A DNA stretch of 64,000 nt from NCBI RefSeq assembly GCF_042434745.1, contig NZ_JBHLSS010000009.1, one strand, 5' to 3'. A program made the translations under genes and the position numbers. Each line of letters starts with the position of its first letter. The stretch's first letter is position 1. Positions 1 through 8,891 of the stretch are shown one piece after another. The notes under the pieces are model-generated. The model saw only the letters and a program-made list of their open reading frames with translations, was not told the DNA's origin and searched no databases. Origin of the DNA: Azotobacter paspali (GTDB lineage Bacteria > Pseudomonadota > Gammaproteobacteria > Pseudomonadales > Pseudomonadaceae).

Positions 1-323
1 CTCGTGGCATCTATGCTTGTATGTCGGCAAGACCTGTCGGGATCACCACGCGCGAGGTTTCTCCAATGCCGGCTTGGTATAGTGGAACATTTGAATGAGG
101 CGGTTTAAGTCACCATCAATTGGTAGTTGCACTCAGGGTCGTTGGGTAAACGCGTCAAGGAGTGTGAGGTGGTAGGTAGTATCGCAATAGGTGCAACCAG
201 ATGGGACGGTGGGGCTGATATCGTTCCTCTTGCTCGTGGAGCTTTAAGCGGTGTTCTTTCCGGACCCTTGGGTATTTTTCACATTCATCCGAAGCAGAGA
301 GTGTGAAAATTTTCATTAACCCC
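1..323. other. Left edge without recognisable gene
   Basis: No reading frame here resembles a protein I recognise, and base composition is less GC-rich than the genes further in. It lies upstream of the tRNA promoter. A short minus-strand frame across 155-445 runs through the tRNA and is not credible as a gene. Confidence 0.5.
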
Positions 324-351
324 TTGTGTATAAAAAGTTTTTCTGTAAAAT
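324..351 (+). promoter_or_regulatory. Promoter of the tRNA-Pro gene
   Basis: A -35 box TTGTGT (324-329) and a -10 box TAAAAT (346-351) are separated by 16 bases. A GC-rich stretch follows the -10 box, typical of stringently controlled stable-RNA promoters. The predicted transcript start lies a few bases ahead of the tRNA at 364. Confidence 0.6.
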
Positions 352-363
352 GCGCGCCATCTT

Positions 364-440
364 CGGAGCGTAGCGCAGCTTGGTAGCGCGTCTCGTTCGG
401 GACGAGAAGGTCGCTGGTTCGAATCCAGTCGCTCCGACCA
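364..440 (+). tRNA. tRNA-Pro (anticodon CGG)
   Basis: A complete 77-base cloverleaf. The acceptor stem CGGAGCG pairs with CGCTCCG, the anticodon loop TTCGGGA carries CGG, the T-arm GGTTCGAATCC is canonical, and the 3' CCA is encoded at 438-440. It reads CCG proline codons, common in this GC-rich genome. No integrase gene or attachment-site duplication is visible beside it. Confidence 0.95.
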
Positions 441-498
441 ATCAAGGATCCCCGGATTTTCTAGGGGTGTTTGCAAGACGTCGATCCAGGTAAGAATG

Positions 499-530
499 AA
501 GCGCCCCGTTTAACGGGGCGTTTCGTTTTT
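499..530 (+). terminator. Rho-independent terminator after tRNA-Pro
   Basis: A stem of GCGCCCCGTT / AACGGGGCG with a very short loop is followed by TTTCGTTTTT. It ends the tRNA transcript about 60 bases after the CCA end. Confidence 0.8.
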
Positions 531-928
531 GGGTCGGGCTGGTCGATCCAGCAGTGAAGTAAAAATCCTCTTGAGCTAGCAGGACTCATTCGGCGGTGTT
601 TTCCAGCCAAAGGCATTTGCCATAGGAATAGATGGCTGTATTCATCAGAACACTACGCTTCACTATTTCTTAATAGGTGTTCTTCGAGCCATGACTGTCG
701 GGTTGCTGCTTGTTTCAGTATACCTGACCGATCAACCGATGAATCATTCCATCGCTCGTCCGATATCGTTTCCTATAGTGTCGATTCTCGGCAGCCTCGG
801 GCGTTCGGGGTTGCACTAATTGCATCCAGCGCCAAACGACTTCAAAGAATTGAACCACCTAACATAGTGTGACGGCTTTCTGAGGTAATAGAGCTATACG
901 GTTCTGCGGAAGGCTAATCCATCGCAAC
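531..928. other. Intergenic stretch, nothing recognised
   Basis: About 400 bases between the tRNA terminator and the 3' end of the mobA remnant. All frames are interrupted, no RNA gene is evident, and it is less GC-rich than neighbouring coding DNA. It may be decayed sequence, but no homology can be claimed. Confidence 0.4.
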
Positions 929-1525
929 TCAATAACCCGTCAGTCTGGTCAGAAATTGCTCTAGCAGTTGCGGTGTGTTCAGGTTGGCCAGCCGTGAATC
1001 TCCCGATGCGCATTGCAGAACTGTAGCCTCATGTGCCAGAAAGACCCGGCGTGGACTGCGCTAGCCGTCTTGCCAGGCCCTTTCGAGGGCTGGTTCCAGG
1101 CTCTTGGGGATCAAGCAGAATAGGGGCTCCCATTGCTGACCCTGACGTAGCAGCAAAGAACGTTCGGGGTAGGCGTTGGCATGTTGGCGCATGCTGTACA
1201 ACAGTGCGGCATTGACCAGGGGGGGCATCGCAGGGCAAGACCAGTAGCCAGCCATGACGGGCGACTGCCAGTCCTGCGCGGATACCGGCCAAGGGACCCG
1301 GAAAGTCCGGTCTGTCGTCATGCACTAGATGATCGGCATAGAGTGCATAACGTTCGGTATTGCGATTGCAAGAAATGATCAAGTCGCTGGTGATCGGTCG
1401 CGTCACTGCGTGTAGGTGGGCAATCAACGGCTTGCCCCGCCACTCTAGCAACCCTTTGTCATGTCCCTCCATGCTTTGTCCCCGGCCACCAGCCAGCAAT
1501 AGCACCGAGCAGGGAGGAGGGGCAT
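929..1525 (-). pseudogene. mobA: Broken mobA (molybdenum cofactor guanylyltransferase)
   Basis: MobA attaches GMP to molybdopterin to make the MGD cofactor. The minus strand reads VLLLAGGRGQSMEGHDKG, then a DDRPDFPGPLAGI segment and LVLPCDAPP. There a run of seven C residues (seven G on the plus strand, near 1220) shifts the frame. Removing one C gives LVNAALLYSMRQHANAYPER and on to AWQDG, where a TAG replaces the usual Glu codon. After that stop the same frame continues as RSPRRVFLAHEATVLQC to a natural TGA at 929-931. The only nearby ATG (1523-1525) is in yet another frame, so a third lesion near the start is likely. The nucleotide-binding loop also carries Ser and Glu where the family has Arg and Gly. 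The gene is divergent from moaB, as in related Pseudomonas. The homopolymer alone could be a sequencing error, but the nonsense codon and loop changes argue for true decay. Confidence 0.85.
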
Positions 1526-1607
1526 GTCCGGGATGGTTATTGAATGGTTCCGCCGGTTGCTTGTGGTATAACTCCGGTCCGACTTCTCTGTGATACTGGA
1601 AGGCGGC

Positions 1608-2147
1608 ATGAGTCATAAGGTTGAAGCGGCCTTCGTGCCATTAAACATTGCAGTCCTGACCGTCAGTGATACCCGTACTCTAGGTACCGATACCTCAGGC
1701 CAGTTGCTTGTCGAGCGCCTGAGTGCGGCAGGGCACAAATTGGCGGCGCGTCTGCTGCTCAAGGATGACTTGTACCATATTCGCGCCGTGGTAGCCGCCT
1801 GGATCGCTGACAAGGATGTGCAGGTCGTGCTGATTACCGGCGGAACCGGCTTTACGGGCCGTGATAGCACTCCCGAAGCCGTAACCTGCCTTCTGGACAA
1901 GCAGGTCGACGGCTTTGGCGAGTTGTTCCGCCATATCTCCATGGCTGAGATTGGTACTTCCACCGTTCAGTCCCGCGCTCTGGCTGGTCTGGCCAATGGT
2001 ACCTTGGTCTGTTGCCTGCCGGGCTCGACCGGCGCTTGTGCCACGGCTTGGGATGGCATCCTGGCCGAGCAATTGGACGCCCGTCATCGTCCCTGCAGCT
2101 TCGTGCCCCATCTGAAGCCGGTACCGTCCTGTGGAGCGCGCGGATAG
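1608..2147 (+). CDS. moaB: MoaB/Mog-type molybdopterin adenylyltransferase
   Basis: Predicted 179-residue MoaB-family protein of molybdenum cofactor synthesis. In this family it adenylylates molybdopterin before metal insertion by MoeA. The MPT-binding signature VLITGGTGFTGRDSTPEAV lies near residues 75-93, and GTLVCCLPGST follows near 137. The ATG at 1608 matches the start MSHK of the Pseudomonas orthologue and is preceded by a TGGAAGG ribosome site; an upstream in-frame codon at 1590 is less likely. moeA starts 4 bases after the stop, so the two form an operon. Length is normal and the gene looks intact even though the adjacent mobA is dead. Confidence 0.92.
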   Translation: MSHKVEAAFVPLNIAVLTVSDTRTLGTDTSGQLLVERLSAAGHKLAARLLLKDDLYHIRAVVAAWIADKDVQVVLITGGTGFTGRDSTPEAVTCLLDKQVDGFGELFRHISMAEIGTSTVQSRALAGLANGTLVCCLPGSTGACATAWDGILAEQLDARHRPCSFVPHLKPVPSCGARG

Positions 2148-2151
2148 CCCG

Positions 2152-3357
2152 ATGAAAAAGTCCGCGTTGATAGCTGTCGAGGCTGCTTTTGAATGCCTGT
2201 TGCAACTGGCCGAGAAGGAACCGATCGGCGATGTCGAACGGGTTGCACTGGATGATGCTGAGGGGCGGGTACTGGCCGAGCCTTTGATTGCTTCCTTGGA
2301 TCTGCCACCTTGGCCGAACAGCGCAATGGATGGTTATGCACTGCGTCTAGTCGACTGGATTGGCGAGCCACTGGCTGTCAGTCAGACGATCTTCGCGGGA
2401 CAGGCCCCCGAGCCTCTGCAGTCCGGCACTTGCGCACGCATCTTTACCGGGGCGCCGGTTCCAAAAGGGGCGGATTGTGTCGAACTGCAGGAAAACACCG
2501 AACTGCTCGAAGATGGGCGGGTACGCTTCAGCCAGGCCTTGCGTCCGCGACAGAACATTCGCGAGCAGGGTCAGGAAACCCGTTGCGGTGAAACCGTGTT
2601 GGTTGTAGGCACTCGCCTGGGGCCGGCGCAACTGGGGCTGGCCGCATCCCTGGGCATCGTCGAGCTGCCGGTGCGGCGGCGTCCACGGGTGGCGCTGTTA
2701 TCCACCGGAGACGAACTGGTCAGACCAGGACAACCGCTGGGTCCGGGGCAGATCTACAACAGCAATCGCACCCTGTTGCTGAGCTGGCTGAAGCGCCTGG
2801 GCTGCAGCGTGTTGGATGCCGGCATCCTGCCCGATGATCCGCAATTGACCCGTGCCCGTCTCGAGGAGCTGGCTGAAGCCGATCTGATCCTCTCGACCGG
2901 CGGCGTATCGGTCGGCGAAGCGGACTGCTTTGGTCAGATTCTGCGCGAGGAGGGCGAACTGGCTTTGTGGAAGCTGGCGATCAAACCAGGCAAGCCGCTG
3001 ACGGTCGGCCGCTATCGGGGCGTTCCCATCATCGCTCTGCCCGGTAATCCGGCCTCCTCGCTGGTCACCTTCGCCCTGCTGGCCCGGCCGTATCTGTTGC
3101 GCCGTCTCGGCGTGCGGGCCGTAATGCCATTGGCGTTCCAGGTACCGGCCGGCTTCGCTTGGAGCAAACCCGGCAAGCGTCGCGAGTACTTGTGGGCACG
3201 TCTGGAAAATGGACGTGCCGTGCTTTATTCGAACCAGAGTCCCGGCGTATTGCTCAGTGCTACCTGGGCCGACGGACTGGTCGAGGTAATCGAAGATACG
3301 ACCTTGGCCGAAGGCGACTCGGTACGTTTCATTCCGCTGAGCGAAGTGCTGGGCTGA
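2152..3357 (+). CDS. moeA: Molybdopterin molybdenumtransferase MoeA
   Basis: MoeA inserts molybdate into adenylylated molybdopterin. The 401-residue product has the family order: an N-terminal segment with PPWPNSAMDGYALR (about 47-60), the middle domain with FTGAPVPKGADCV, the MPT-binding domain with LLSTGDEL and STGGVSVGEADCF (about 260), and a C-terminal beta domain. The start at 2152 (MKKSALIAVEAAF) matches relatives; a GTG at 2131 would overlap the end of moaB. Translational coupling with moaB is likely. Together they provide Mo-molybdopterin, but this cluster can no longer make MGD because mobA is broken. Confidence 0.93.
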   Translation: MKKSALIAVEAAFECLLQLAEKEPIGDVERVALDDAEGRVLAEPLIASLDLPPWPNSAMDGYALRLVDWIGEPLAVSQTIFAGQAPEPLQSGTCARIFTGAPVPKGADCVELQENTELLEDGRVRFSQALRPRQNIREQGQETRCGETVLVVGTRLGPAQLGLAASLGIVELPVRRRPRVALLSTGDELVRPGQPLGPGQIYNSNRTLLLSWLKRLGCSVLDAGILPDDPQLTRARLEELAEADLILSTGGVSVGEADCFGQILREEGELALWKLAIKPGKPLTVGRYRGVPIIALPGNPASSLVTFALLARPYLLRRLGVRAVMPLAFQVPAGFAWSKPGKRREYLWARLENGRAVLYSNQSPGVLLSATWADGLVEVIEDTTLAEGDSVRFIPLSEVLG

Positions 3358-3431
3358 GACGTCGTACCGGAGCGTGTTCGACTGTTCCGTCGTCCATACT
3401 TGTTGAAAAGGAACGCTTTTCGAGGTGGGTA

Positions 3432-4376
3432 ATGGCTGAGCACAAGGCATGGTTGGTGCTGCATGGTCGACAGGTCTCGAACGAGGAGCTGCGTACCGCT
3501 ATTCTCGCCCGCCGGAAGGCGGGCTGGGAAATCGCTGTGCGCCTGACCTGGGAGGCCGGAGATGCTCGGCGTTTGGTCGGGGAGGGGCTGGCGGCAGGCT
3601 ATCCGACCATCATCGCTGGCGGTGGCGACGGTACGCTGCGTGAAGTGGCGGAAGCCATGGTCCTGGCGGGCAGCGGTGCTAGTCTGGCGATCCTCCCGCT
3701 GGGCACGGCCAACGATTTCGCCCGGGCGGCCGGTATTCCCTTGACGCCGGCGGGGGCTCTGGCCCTGCTGGAGGTCACGCCCAGCGCGGTGGATCTCGGC
3801 GAAGTGGATGGTCGACTGTTTCTCAACATGGCCACCGGCGGTTTCGGCTCGAAAGTCACTGCCAGCACGCCCGAGGAGTTGAAGAAGGCTCTCGGTGGCG
3901 TGGCCTACTTGCTGGCCGGACTGACGCGCCTTTCCGAATTGCATGCGTCCTTCGGGCGTTTTCACGGACCGGGTTTTCACTGGGAGGGTGAGTTCCTGGC
4001 GCTGGGTATCGGCAACGGGCGTCAGGCCGGCGGAGGCAATCCTCTCTGTCCCGGGGCGCTGGTGGACGATGGCCTGCTCGATCTTTGCATAGTTCCTGCC
4101 CCTGAGGATGCCGAGAGCCCGCTCAGTACCCTAGGGGCCCTGATTTCCCAGCGTATCCTCGGTGGGGCCGAAACCCTCTCCATCGGCGCGCGCCTGCCGT
4201 GGATCGAGATCGAGGCCCCGGAGGGACTGGACCTGAACCTGGACGGCGAGCCATCGAACGGTCGGAGCCTGCGGTTCTCCACCCGTGCGGCTGCCCTGCG
4301 GGTACACCTGCCGCTCGACTCGCCGCTGCTATGCGGTAATTGCGGACCGCGAGCGGCCGAACCCGAGTCCTACTGA
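3432..4376 (+). CDS. YegS-like lipid kinase (diacylglycerol kinase family)
   Basis: A 314-residue protein of the diacylglycerol-kinase catalytic family, closest to YegS, which phosphorylates lipids such as phosphatidylglycerol. The nucleotide-binding signature IIAGGGDGTLREV lies at about 58-70 and LAILPLGTANDFARAA at about 85-100, followed by GNGRQAGGGNPLCPGALVDDGLLD. The ATG at 3432 follows AGGTGGGT. Its 3' end overlaps the convergent slt gene by 7 bases. A reading frame open far upstream (3159) runs inside moeA and is not used. The physiological lipid substrate cannot be read from sequence. Confidence 0.85.
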   Translation: MAEHKAWLVLHGRQVSNEELRTAILARRKAGWEIAVRLTWEAGDARRLVGEGLAAGYPTIIAGGGDGTLREVAEAMVLAGSGASLAILPLGTANDFARAAGIPLTPAGALALLEVTPSAVDLGEVDGRLFLNMATGGFGSKVTASTPEELKKALGGVAYLLAGLTRLSELHASFGRFHGPGFHWEGEFLALGIGNGRQAGGGNPLCPGALVDDGLLDLCIVPAPEDAESPLSTLGALISQRILGGAETLSIGARLPWIEIEAPEGLDLNLDGEPSNGRSLRFSTRAAALRVHLPLDSPLLCGNCGPRAAEPESY

Positions 4377-6301
4377 TCGTCGAAATAGCGTTCGTGCCAC
4401 TCTACCAGGGGTTGCGGAGCCTTGAGCTTGTGCCCGTAGATCACCGAGTACGACAGCACATTCTGCACGTACTGGCGGGTTTCGTCGAAGGGGATGCTTT
4501 CCACCCAGACATCGAAGGCCAGGTGATTGGCTCCACGCAGCCATTGGCGTACGCGCCCAGGGCCGGCGTTGTAGGCAGCGGAGGCGAGTACCCGGTTGCC
4601 ACCGAACTGGGCATGTACCTGGCTCAGGTAGGCGGCGCCGAGCTGGATGTTGGTGTCCGGATCGAAGACCTGCCGTGGCGAGCTCAGCGGAATGCCGAAC
4701 TTGCGCGCAGTTTCCTGGGCCGTCGCCGGCATCAGTTGCATCAAGCCGCCGGCACCGACGCTGGAGCGGGCATCGCTCATGAAGGCGCTTTCCTGGCGGG
4801 TAATGGCGAACACCCAGCTCGAGTGCAGGCCGCGGCTTCTGGCGGCACTCGTCAAGCTGTTCTGGTGGGCCATCGGAAAGCGGATGTCCAGATCGTCCCA
4901 GTATTGCGCTTGGCTGATGGTGCGGATGGCCGGGAAATACCAGCCCATGTCGTACGCCAGCCTGGCCTGGGCGACCATTTCCTCGCGGCTGAACAGGCGG
5001 CTGACGTGGTACCACTCGCGGCGCGCGTCGACGACCTGTCCGCGTGCGTAGAACTCCAGGGCCCGGCGGATACCGGCGGTGTTGCGCACCTTCTGCACCA
5101 CCCGTGGATCCAGGGGCATTGGCTTATGGTTCAGTTGGTAAGGCACCTGGATGCGGTCGGCGGCGAGAAAACCGTAGAAATCCCGTTCGCGGGCGACCGG
5201 CTGGTAGAGTCCGGTCGCTTCCCGGCTCTGTGGCTGGGCCAGTTGCAGGCTGCGCGCCTGCCAGTAACGCCAGCGGTTGCTGTCGGCGAGCTCCGGAGGC
5301 ATCTGGCGGGTCAGGCGATAAGCTTCGTCCCAGCGGCCCAGGCGCAGTAGCAGGCGGGCGCGCCATTCGGCTACGGTCTTGTCGCGCAGTTCGGGATCGT
5401 ATTCGACCATCACCGCGAGAGCCCGGCTGTCGAACCGTCTGGCCAGCGACAAGCCGATTTCCCGGGCGATCGCTACCTTCTCGTCGTTGGAAAAGCGCAT
5501 GCGCCGGGCATAGTCGTCGAGCAGGGCCAGGGCCTTGTCCGGCTCCTGGCGAGCCAGCCGGCGCAGGCCGAGACCGACCACATCGGCCATTCGCTCGCTG
5601 GCCGGAGCGAAGCGCGAACTCTGGCTCAGCAGCATTTGCGGCTTCTGCGCCACCTCGACCATTAGCAAGCCTTCGCGCTCGAGAGCGGGAGCGCTTTTCG
5701 CCAGATTCGTGGCTAAGCCGTAGTTACGCGCATCGGCGGCCAGACGCAGGCGCTGCCAGCGCCTCTGATCGGTCAACTGGCCTTCGGCGGCCCAGAGCCC
5801 GAACAGGGTGTCGCAGGTTTCCGGCTGCGACTTGCCGACCAGCCAGAGCTTTTCGGCGAGGGCTTGCCCTTCGGCCTTGCGCCCGTGGGTGAGCTGGTAG
5901 CGGCCGTACAGGCAGTCGAGTTCGGTGAAGTTCAACGCCGGATCGTAATAGTCGACGAAGGTCTGCCAATCGCCGCGTTCGGCCAGCCAGCGCAGCCAGC
6001 GCAGTTTCATCCAGCTAATCTGTGGCAGATCGCCATGCTCGGTGAGGAATTTTTCGATTTCCTCGTTGCTGGCGGTTTTCAGCCGGGCAGTCAGTTCGTC
6101 GTAAGCCAGGTGAGGCTCCAGCGGATAGTCGCGCAGGACCTGGCGATTGCGCAGGTAGAGGCCGGCATCGCCCTTGGCCAGCGCCCGCTTGGCCTGGTCA
6201 TAGAGGAGGCGCTGTTCGCTGAGCGAGGCAGCCTCGGCGAGCGGGGCAGCCAGGGGGAACAGGGACAGGCAGAAGAACAGGCTGAGCAATCGGCTGCGCA
6301 T
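4370..6301 (-). CDS. slt: Soluble lytic murein transglycosylase Slt70
   Basis: A periplasmic enzyme that cleaves the MurNAc-GlcNAc bond of peptidoglycan with formation of 1,6-anhydroMurNAc. The 643-residue product begins with a Sec signal peptide (MRSRLLSLFFCLSLFPLAAP, cut after about residue 24). A long alpha-superhelical region follows, and the C-terminal transglycosylase domain carries the catalytic Glu in TRQESAFMSDARSSVGAGG (about 505). GLMQLMPATAQ and AAYNAGPGRVRQW complete the signature. The anhydro-muropeptides it releases feed recycling by NagZ, encoded at 23.0 kb. It converges on the lipid-kinase gene and is divergent from uup. Confidence 0.93.
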   Translation of the reverse strand: MRSRLLSLFFCLSLFPLAAPLAEAASLSEQRLLYDQAKRALAKGDAGLYLRNRQVLRDYPLEPHLAYDELTARLKTASNEEIEKFLTEHGDLPQISWMKLRWLRWLAERGDWQTFVDYYDPALNFTELDCLYGRYQLTHGRKAEGQALAEKLWLVGKSQPETCDTLFGLWAAEGQLTDQRRWQRLRLAADARNYGLATNLAKSAPALEREGLLMVEVAQKPQMLLSQSSRFAPASERMADVVGLGLRRLARQEPDKALALLDDYARRMRFSNDEKVAIAREIGLSLARRFDSRALAVMVEYDPELRDKTVAEWRARLLLRLGRWDEAYRLTRQMPPELADSNRWRYWQARSLQLAQPQSREATGLYQPVARERDFYGFLAADRIQVPYQLNHKPMPLDPRVVQKVRNTAGIRRALEFYARGQVVDARREWYHVSRLFSREEMVAQARLAYDMGWYFPAIRTISQAQYWDDLDIRFPMAHQNSLTSAARSRGLHSSWVFAITRQESAFMSDARSSVGAGGLMQLMPATAQETARKFGIPLSSPRQVFDPDTNIQLGAAYLSQVHAQFGGNRVLASAAYNAGPGRVRQWLRGANHLAFDVWVESIPFDETRQYVQNVLSYSVIYGHKLKAPQPLVEWHERYFDDQ

Positions 6302-6428
6302 GACGCTTCTCGGGGAGGGAGTGGCGACGGAGTTTCGCGGTAATGGAACTCATGTCTAGTTTAGCTGTAGCGCCGCCTTCATTGACAGCGCACCGGATAG
6401 CCAAGAATGCGCGAGTAGTCGGCCGGAA

Positions 6429-6456
6429 CGTGACCGGTGCCCGACCCTGATAGAAT
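6429..6456 (+). promoter_or_regulatory. Possible promoter of uup
   Basis: A good -10 box TAGAAT (6451-6456) lies 30 bases before the uup start. The -35 region (around CGTGAC, 6429-6434) is weak, with 16-base spacing. Confidence 0.35.
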
Positions 6457-6485
6457 GCGCGCCGATTCTCTTCGAGGCCCCGCCC

Positions 6486-8405
6486 ATGACCCTGCTCAAG
6501 TTCACCGACGTTTCCCTCGCCTATGGCGCCATGCCGTTGCTCGACCGGGTGTCCTGGCAGATCGCCCGTGGCGAACGGGTGTGCATCATCGGCCGCAACG
6601 GTACCGGTAAGTCGAGCATGCTGCGTCTGCTCAAGGGTGGCCAGCAGGCCGACGACGGGGAGATCTGGCGCGCGCCGGGGTTGAAGCTCGGCGAGCTGCC
6701 GCAGGAGCTGCCGCGTGCCGACGAGCGCACCGTGTTCGATGTGGTTGCCGAAGGCTTGGCCGGGGTCGGCGATCTGTTGGCCCGATACCACCATCTGAGT
6801 CAGAACATCCACAGCGATGCCGATCTGGAGCAACTCACCCGTGTCCAGCAGGAGTTGGAGGCGAAGGATGGCTGGCGCCTGCAGCAATTGGTCGACAGCA
6901 CCCTGAGCCGTCTGCAACTACCGGCCGACAAGACCCTCGCCGAGCTGTCCGGCGGCTGGCGGCGGCGTGTGCTGTTGGCCCAGGCGCTGGTCTCCGAGCC
7001 CGACCTGCTGCTGCTCGACGAACCGACCAACCACCTCGACATCGGTGCCATCGCTTGGCTGGAAGAAGCGCTCGCGGGCTTCAACGGCGCCGTGCTGTTC
7101 ATCACCCACGACCGGGCTTTCCTGCAGAACCTGGCGACACGAATCCTCGAGCTGGACCGCGGCCGGCTGATCGACTGGAACGGTGACTACGCCAGTTTCC
7201 TGGTGCACAAGGAGCAGCAACTGGCCGCCGAGGAGACCGCCAACGCGCTGTTCGACAAGCGCCTGGCCCAGGAAGAAGTGTGGATACGCCAGGGCATCAA
7301 GGCTCGTCGTACCCGCAACGAGGGGCGCGTACGGGCACTCAAGGCGATGCGCGTCGAGCGTACCGAGCGCCGCGAGCGCCAGGGCCGGGCCAGCTTCCAG
7401 GTGGAAGCGGCGGAAAAGTCCGGCAAGCAGGTGATCGCCGTCGAGCATGTCGGCTTCGCGCACCCGGGCAGCGCGCCGCTGATCCGCGATTTCTCCCTGG
7501 TTCTGCAACGCGGCGATCGCATCGGCCTGCTCGGTGCCAACGGCAGCGGCAAGACCACCTTGCTCAAGCTGCTACTGGGAGAGCTTGCGCCGACCAGCGG
7601 GACTATCGAGATCGGCACCAAGCTGGAGGTAGCCTATTTCGACCAGTTGCGCCATCAACTCGAACCGGAAAAGACGGTGATCGACAACCTCGCCGAAGGC
7701 CGCGAGTTCATTACCATCAACGGTCAGAACCGCCACGTGCTGAGCTATCTCGGCGATTTCCTGTTCAGTCCACAGCGCGCCCGCACTCCGGTCAAGGCGC
7801 TGTCCGGCGGCGAGCGCGCGCGCCTGCTGCTGGCCAAGTTGTTCAGCAAGCCGGCCAACCTGCTGGTGCTCGACGAACCGACCAACGACCTGGACGTGGA
7901 AACCCTGGAGCTGCTGGAGGAGGTGTTGCTGGATTTCCCCGGCACTGTACTGATGGTCAGCCACGACCGGGCTTTTCTCGACAATGTGGTGACCAGCACC
8001 CTGGTGTTCGAAGGCGACGGCCGGGTCCGCGAGTATGTCGGCGGCTACCTGGACTGGCTGCGCCAGGGCGGCTCGCCGCGTCTTCTTGGTGTCGGCGAGC
8101 GCCCGGGGCAGGGCGAGGCGCCGAAGAAGCAGGCAGCGGCTCAGGCTGCCGAGGCGGAAATTGCCAGCCCGTCAAGTGCTTCCAGGAAAAAGCTGAGCTA
8201 TAAGCTGCAGCGCGAACTGGAGGCGATTCCCGGCCAGATCGACGCCCTGGAGGCGGAACTGGCCGAACTGCAGGAACGCATCGCCGAGCCGGCCTTCTAC
8301 CAGCAGCCGGCGGCCCAGACCGCTCCGCCTCTAGCTCGTCTGGAAAGCCTGCAGCAGGAGCTCGACCGTCTGCTGGAGCGTTGGGCGGAATTGGAAGAGG
8401 CCTGA
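6486..8405 (+). CDS. uup: ABC-F ATPase Uup
   Basis: A soluble ABC-F protein with two ATPase cassettes and no membrane domain. The family acts on ribosomes, and Uup is also linked to branch-migration intermediates and precise transposon excision. Of 639 residues, the first Walker A GRNGTGKS lies near 36-43 and its LSGG-LLLLDEPTNHLD near 155-185. The second Walker A GANGSGKT lies near 345 and its LSGGE-VLDEPTNDLD near 440-465. The linker VWIRQGIKARRTRNEGRVRA and the C-terminal SYKLQRELEAIP coiled coil (last ~80 residues) mark it as Uup rather than YheS or EttA. The gene stands alone between slt and a decayed region. Confidence 0.92.
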   Translation: MTLLKFTDVSLAYGAMPLLDRVSWQIARGERVCIIGRNGTGKSSMLRLLKGGQQADDGEIWRAPGLKLGELPQELPRADERTVFDVVAEGLAGVGDLLARYHHLSQNIHSDADLEQLTRVQQELEAKDGWRLQQLVDSTLSRLQLPADKTLAELSGGWRRRVLLAQALVSEPDLLLLDEPTNHLDIGAIAWLEEALAGFNGAVLFITHDRAFLQNLATRILELDRGRLIDWNGDYASFLVHKEQQLAAEETANALFDKRLAQEEVWIRQGIKARRTRNEGRVRALKAMRVERTERRERQGRASFQVEAAEKSGKQVIAVEHVGFAHPGSAPLIRDFSLVLQRGDRIGLLGANGSGKTTLLKLLLGELAPTSGTIEIGTKLEVAYFDQLRHQLEPEKTVIDNLAEGREFITINGQNRHVLSYLGDFLFSPQRARTPVKALSGGERARLLLAKLFSKPANLLVLDEPTNDLDVETLELLEEVLLDFPGTVLMVSHDRAFLDNVVTSTLVFEGDGRVREYVGGYLDWLRQGGSPRLLGVGERPGQGEAPKKQAAAQAAEAEIASPSSASRKKLSYKLQRELEAIPGQIDALEAELAELQERIAEPAFYQQPAAQTAPPLARLESLQQELDRLLERWAELEEA

Positions 8406-8424
8406 CCGGCCCGTCGCAGAAAAC

Positions 8425-8452
8425 GCCCGACAAGGCCCGCCGGGTGTCGGGG
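8425..8452 (+). terminator. Probable terminator after uup
   Basis: A 7-base stem CCCGACA / TGTCGGG with a GC-rich loop is followed by GCTTTCTCC, 20 bases past the uup stop. The T tract is weak. Confidence 0.45.
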
Positions 8453-8891
8453 CTTTCTCCCCGGCCAGCCGGAGGAAAGACCCGAAACTACAGCCACTGT
8501 CCGGCAGCGCTGGAGCTGCGGGGCGTGATCGAGGATTGCCGAGGCCTGCCGGCATTCCGAAAGGCGCGAAGCCGGAAGCTCACGCCGGAGCGGGAATACC
8601 GCGAACAGGCCTGCCTGGAGGAAAGCGTGCGTTGGGTGAGCGTGACGCCATGCCGATCGGGAGTCGAAGGAGCCGGGCGCGTCTGCTCCAATAGTTGCAA
8701 TTGCTCAACCAGCACTTCTGGTCGTGCACCCATGGCACCGACTACGGCGTCCGAAGCTCGAGGCTTTCCTGCCTGCTTCTCCACGGCTTTCAGTATGAGC
8801 CATGCGCTGGAGACCTGGCTCGCCGGGGGCTGTCCGCTGACGATGAGCGCAGGCGAGGGACTGAATTAGTCTCCTCGCCTGCCGGGCGCCA
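8453..8891. other. Intergenic stretch, no gene recognised
   Basis: About 440 bases between uup and the usp gene. A minus-strand frame (8488-8784) and a plus-strand frame (8381-8869) are open, but neither gives a protein I recognise, and both read like antisense of decayed coding DNA. It begins the degraded region that extends to fadB. Confidence 0.4.

Noticed and set aside
155..445. 96-codon minus-strand frame near the left edge
   Set aside because: It runs through the tRNA-Pro gene and has no similarity.
364..640. tRNA-Pro as integration site of a genomic island
   Set aside because: No integrase and no duplicated tRNA 3' end found in the flanking sequence.
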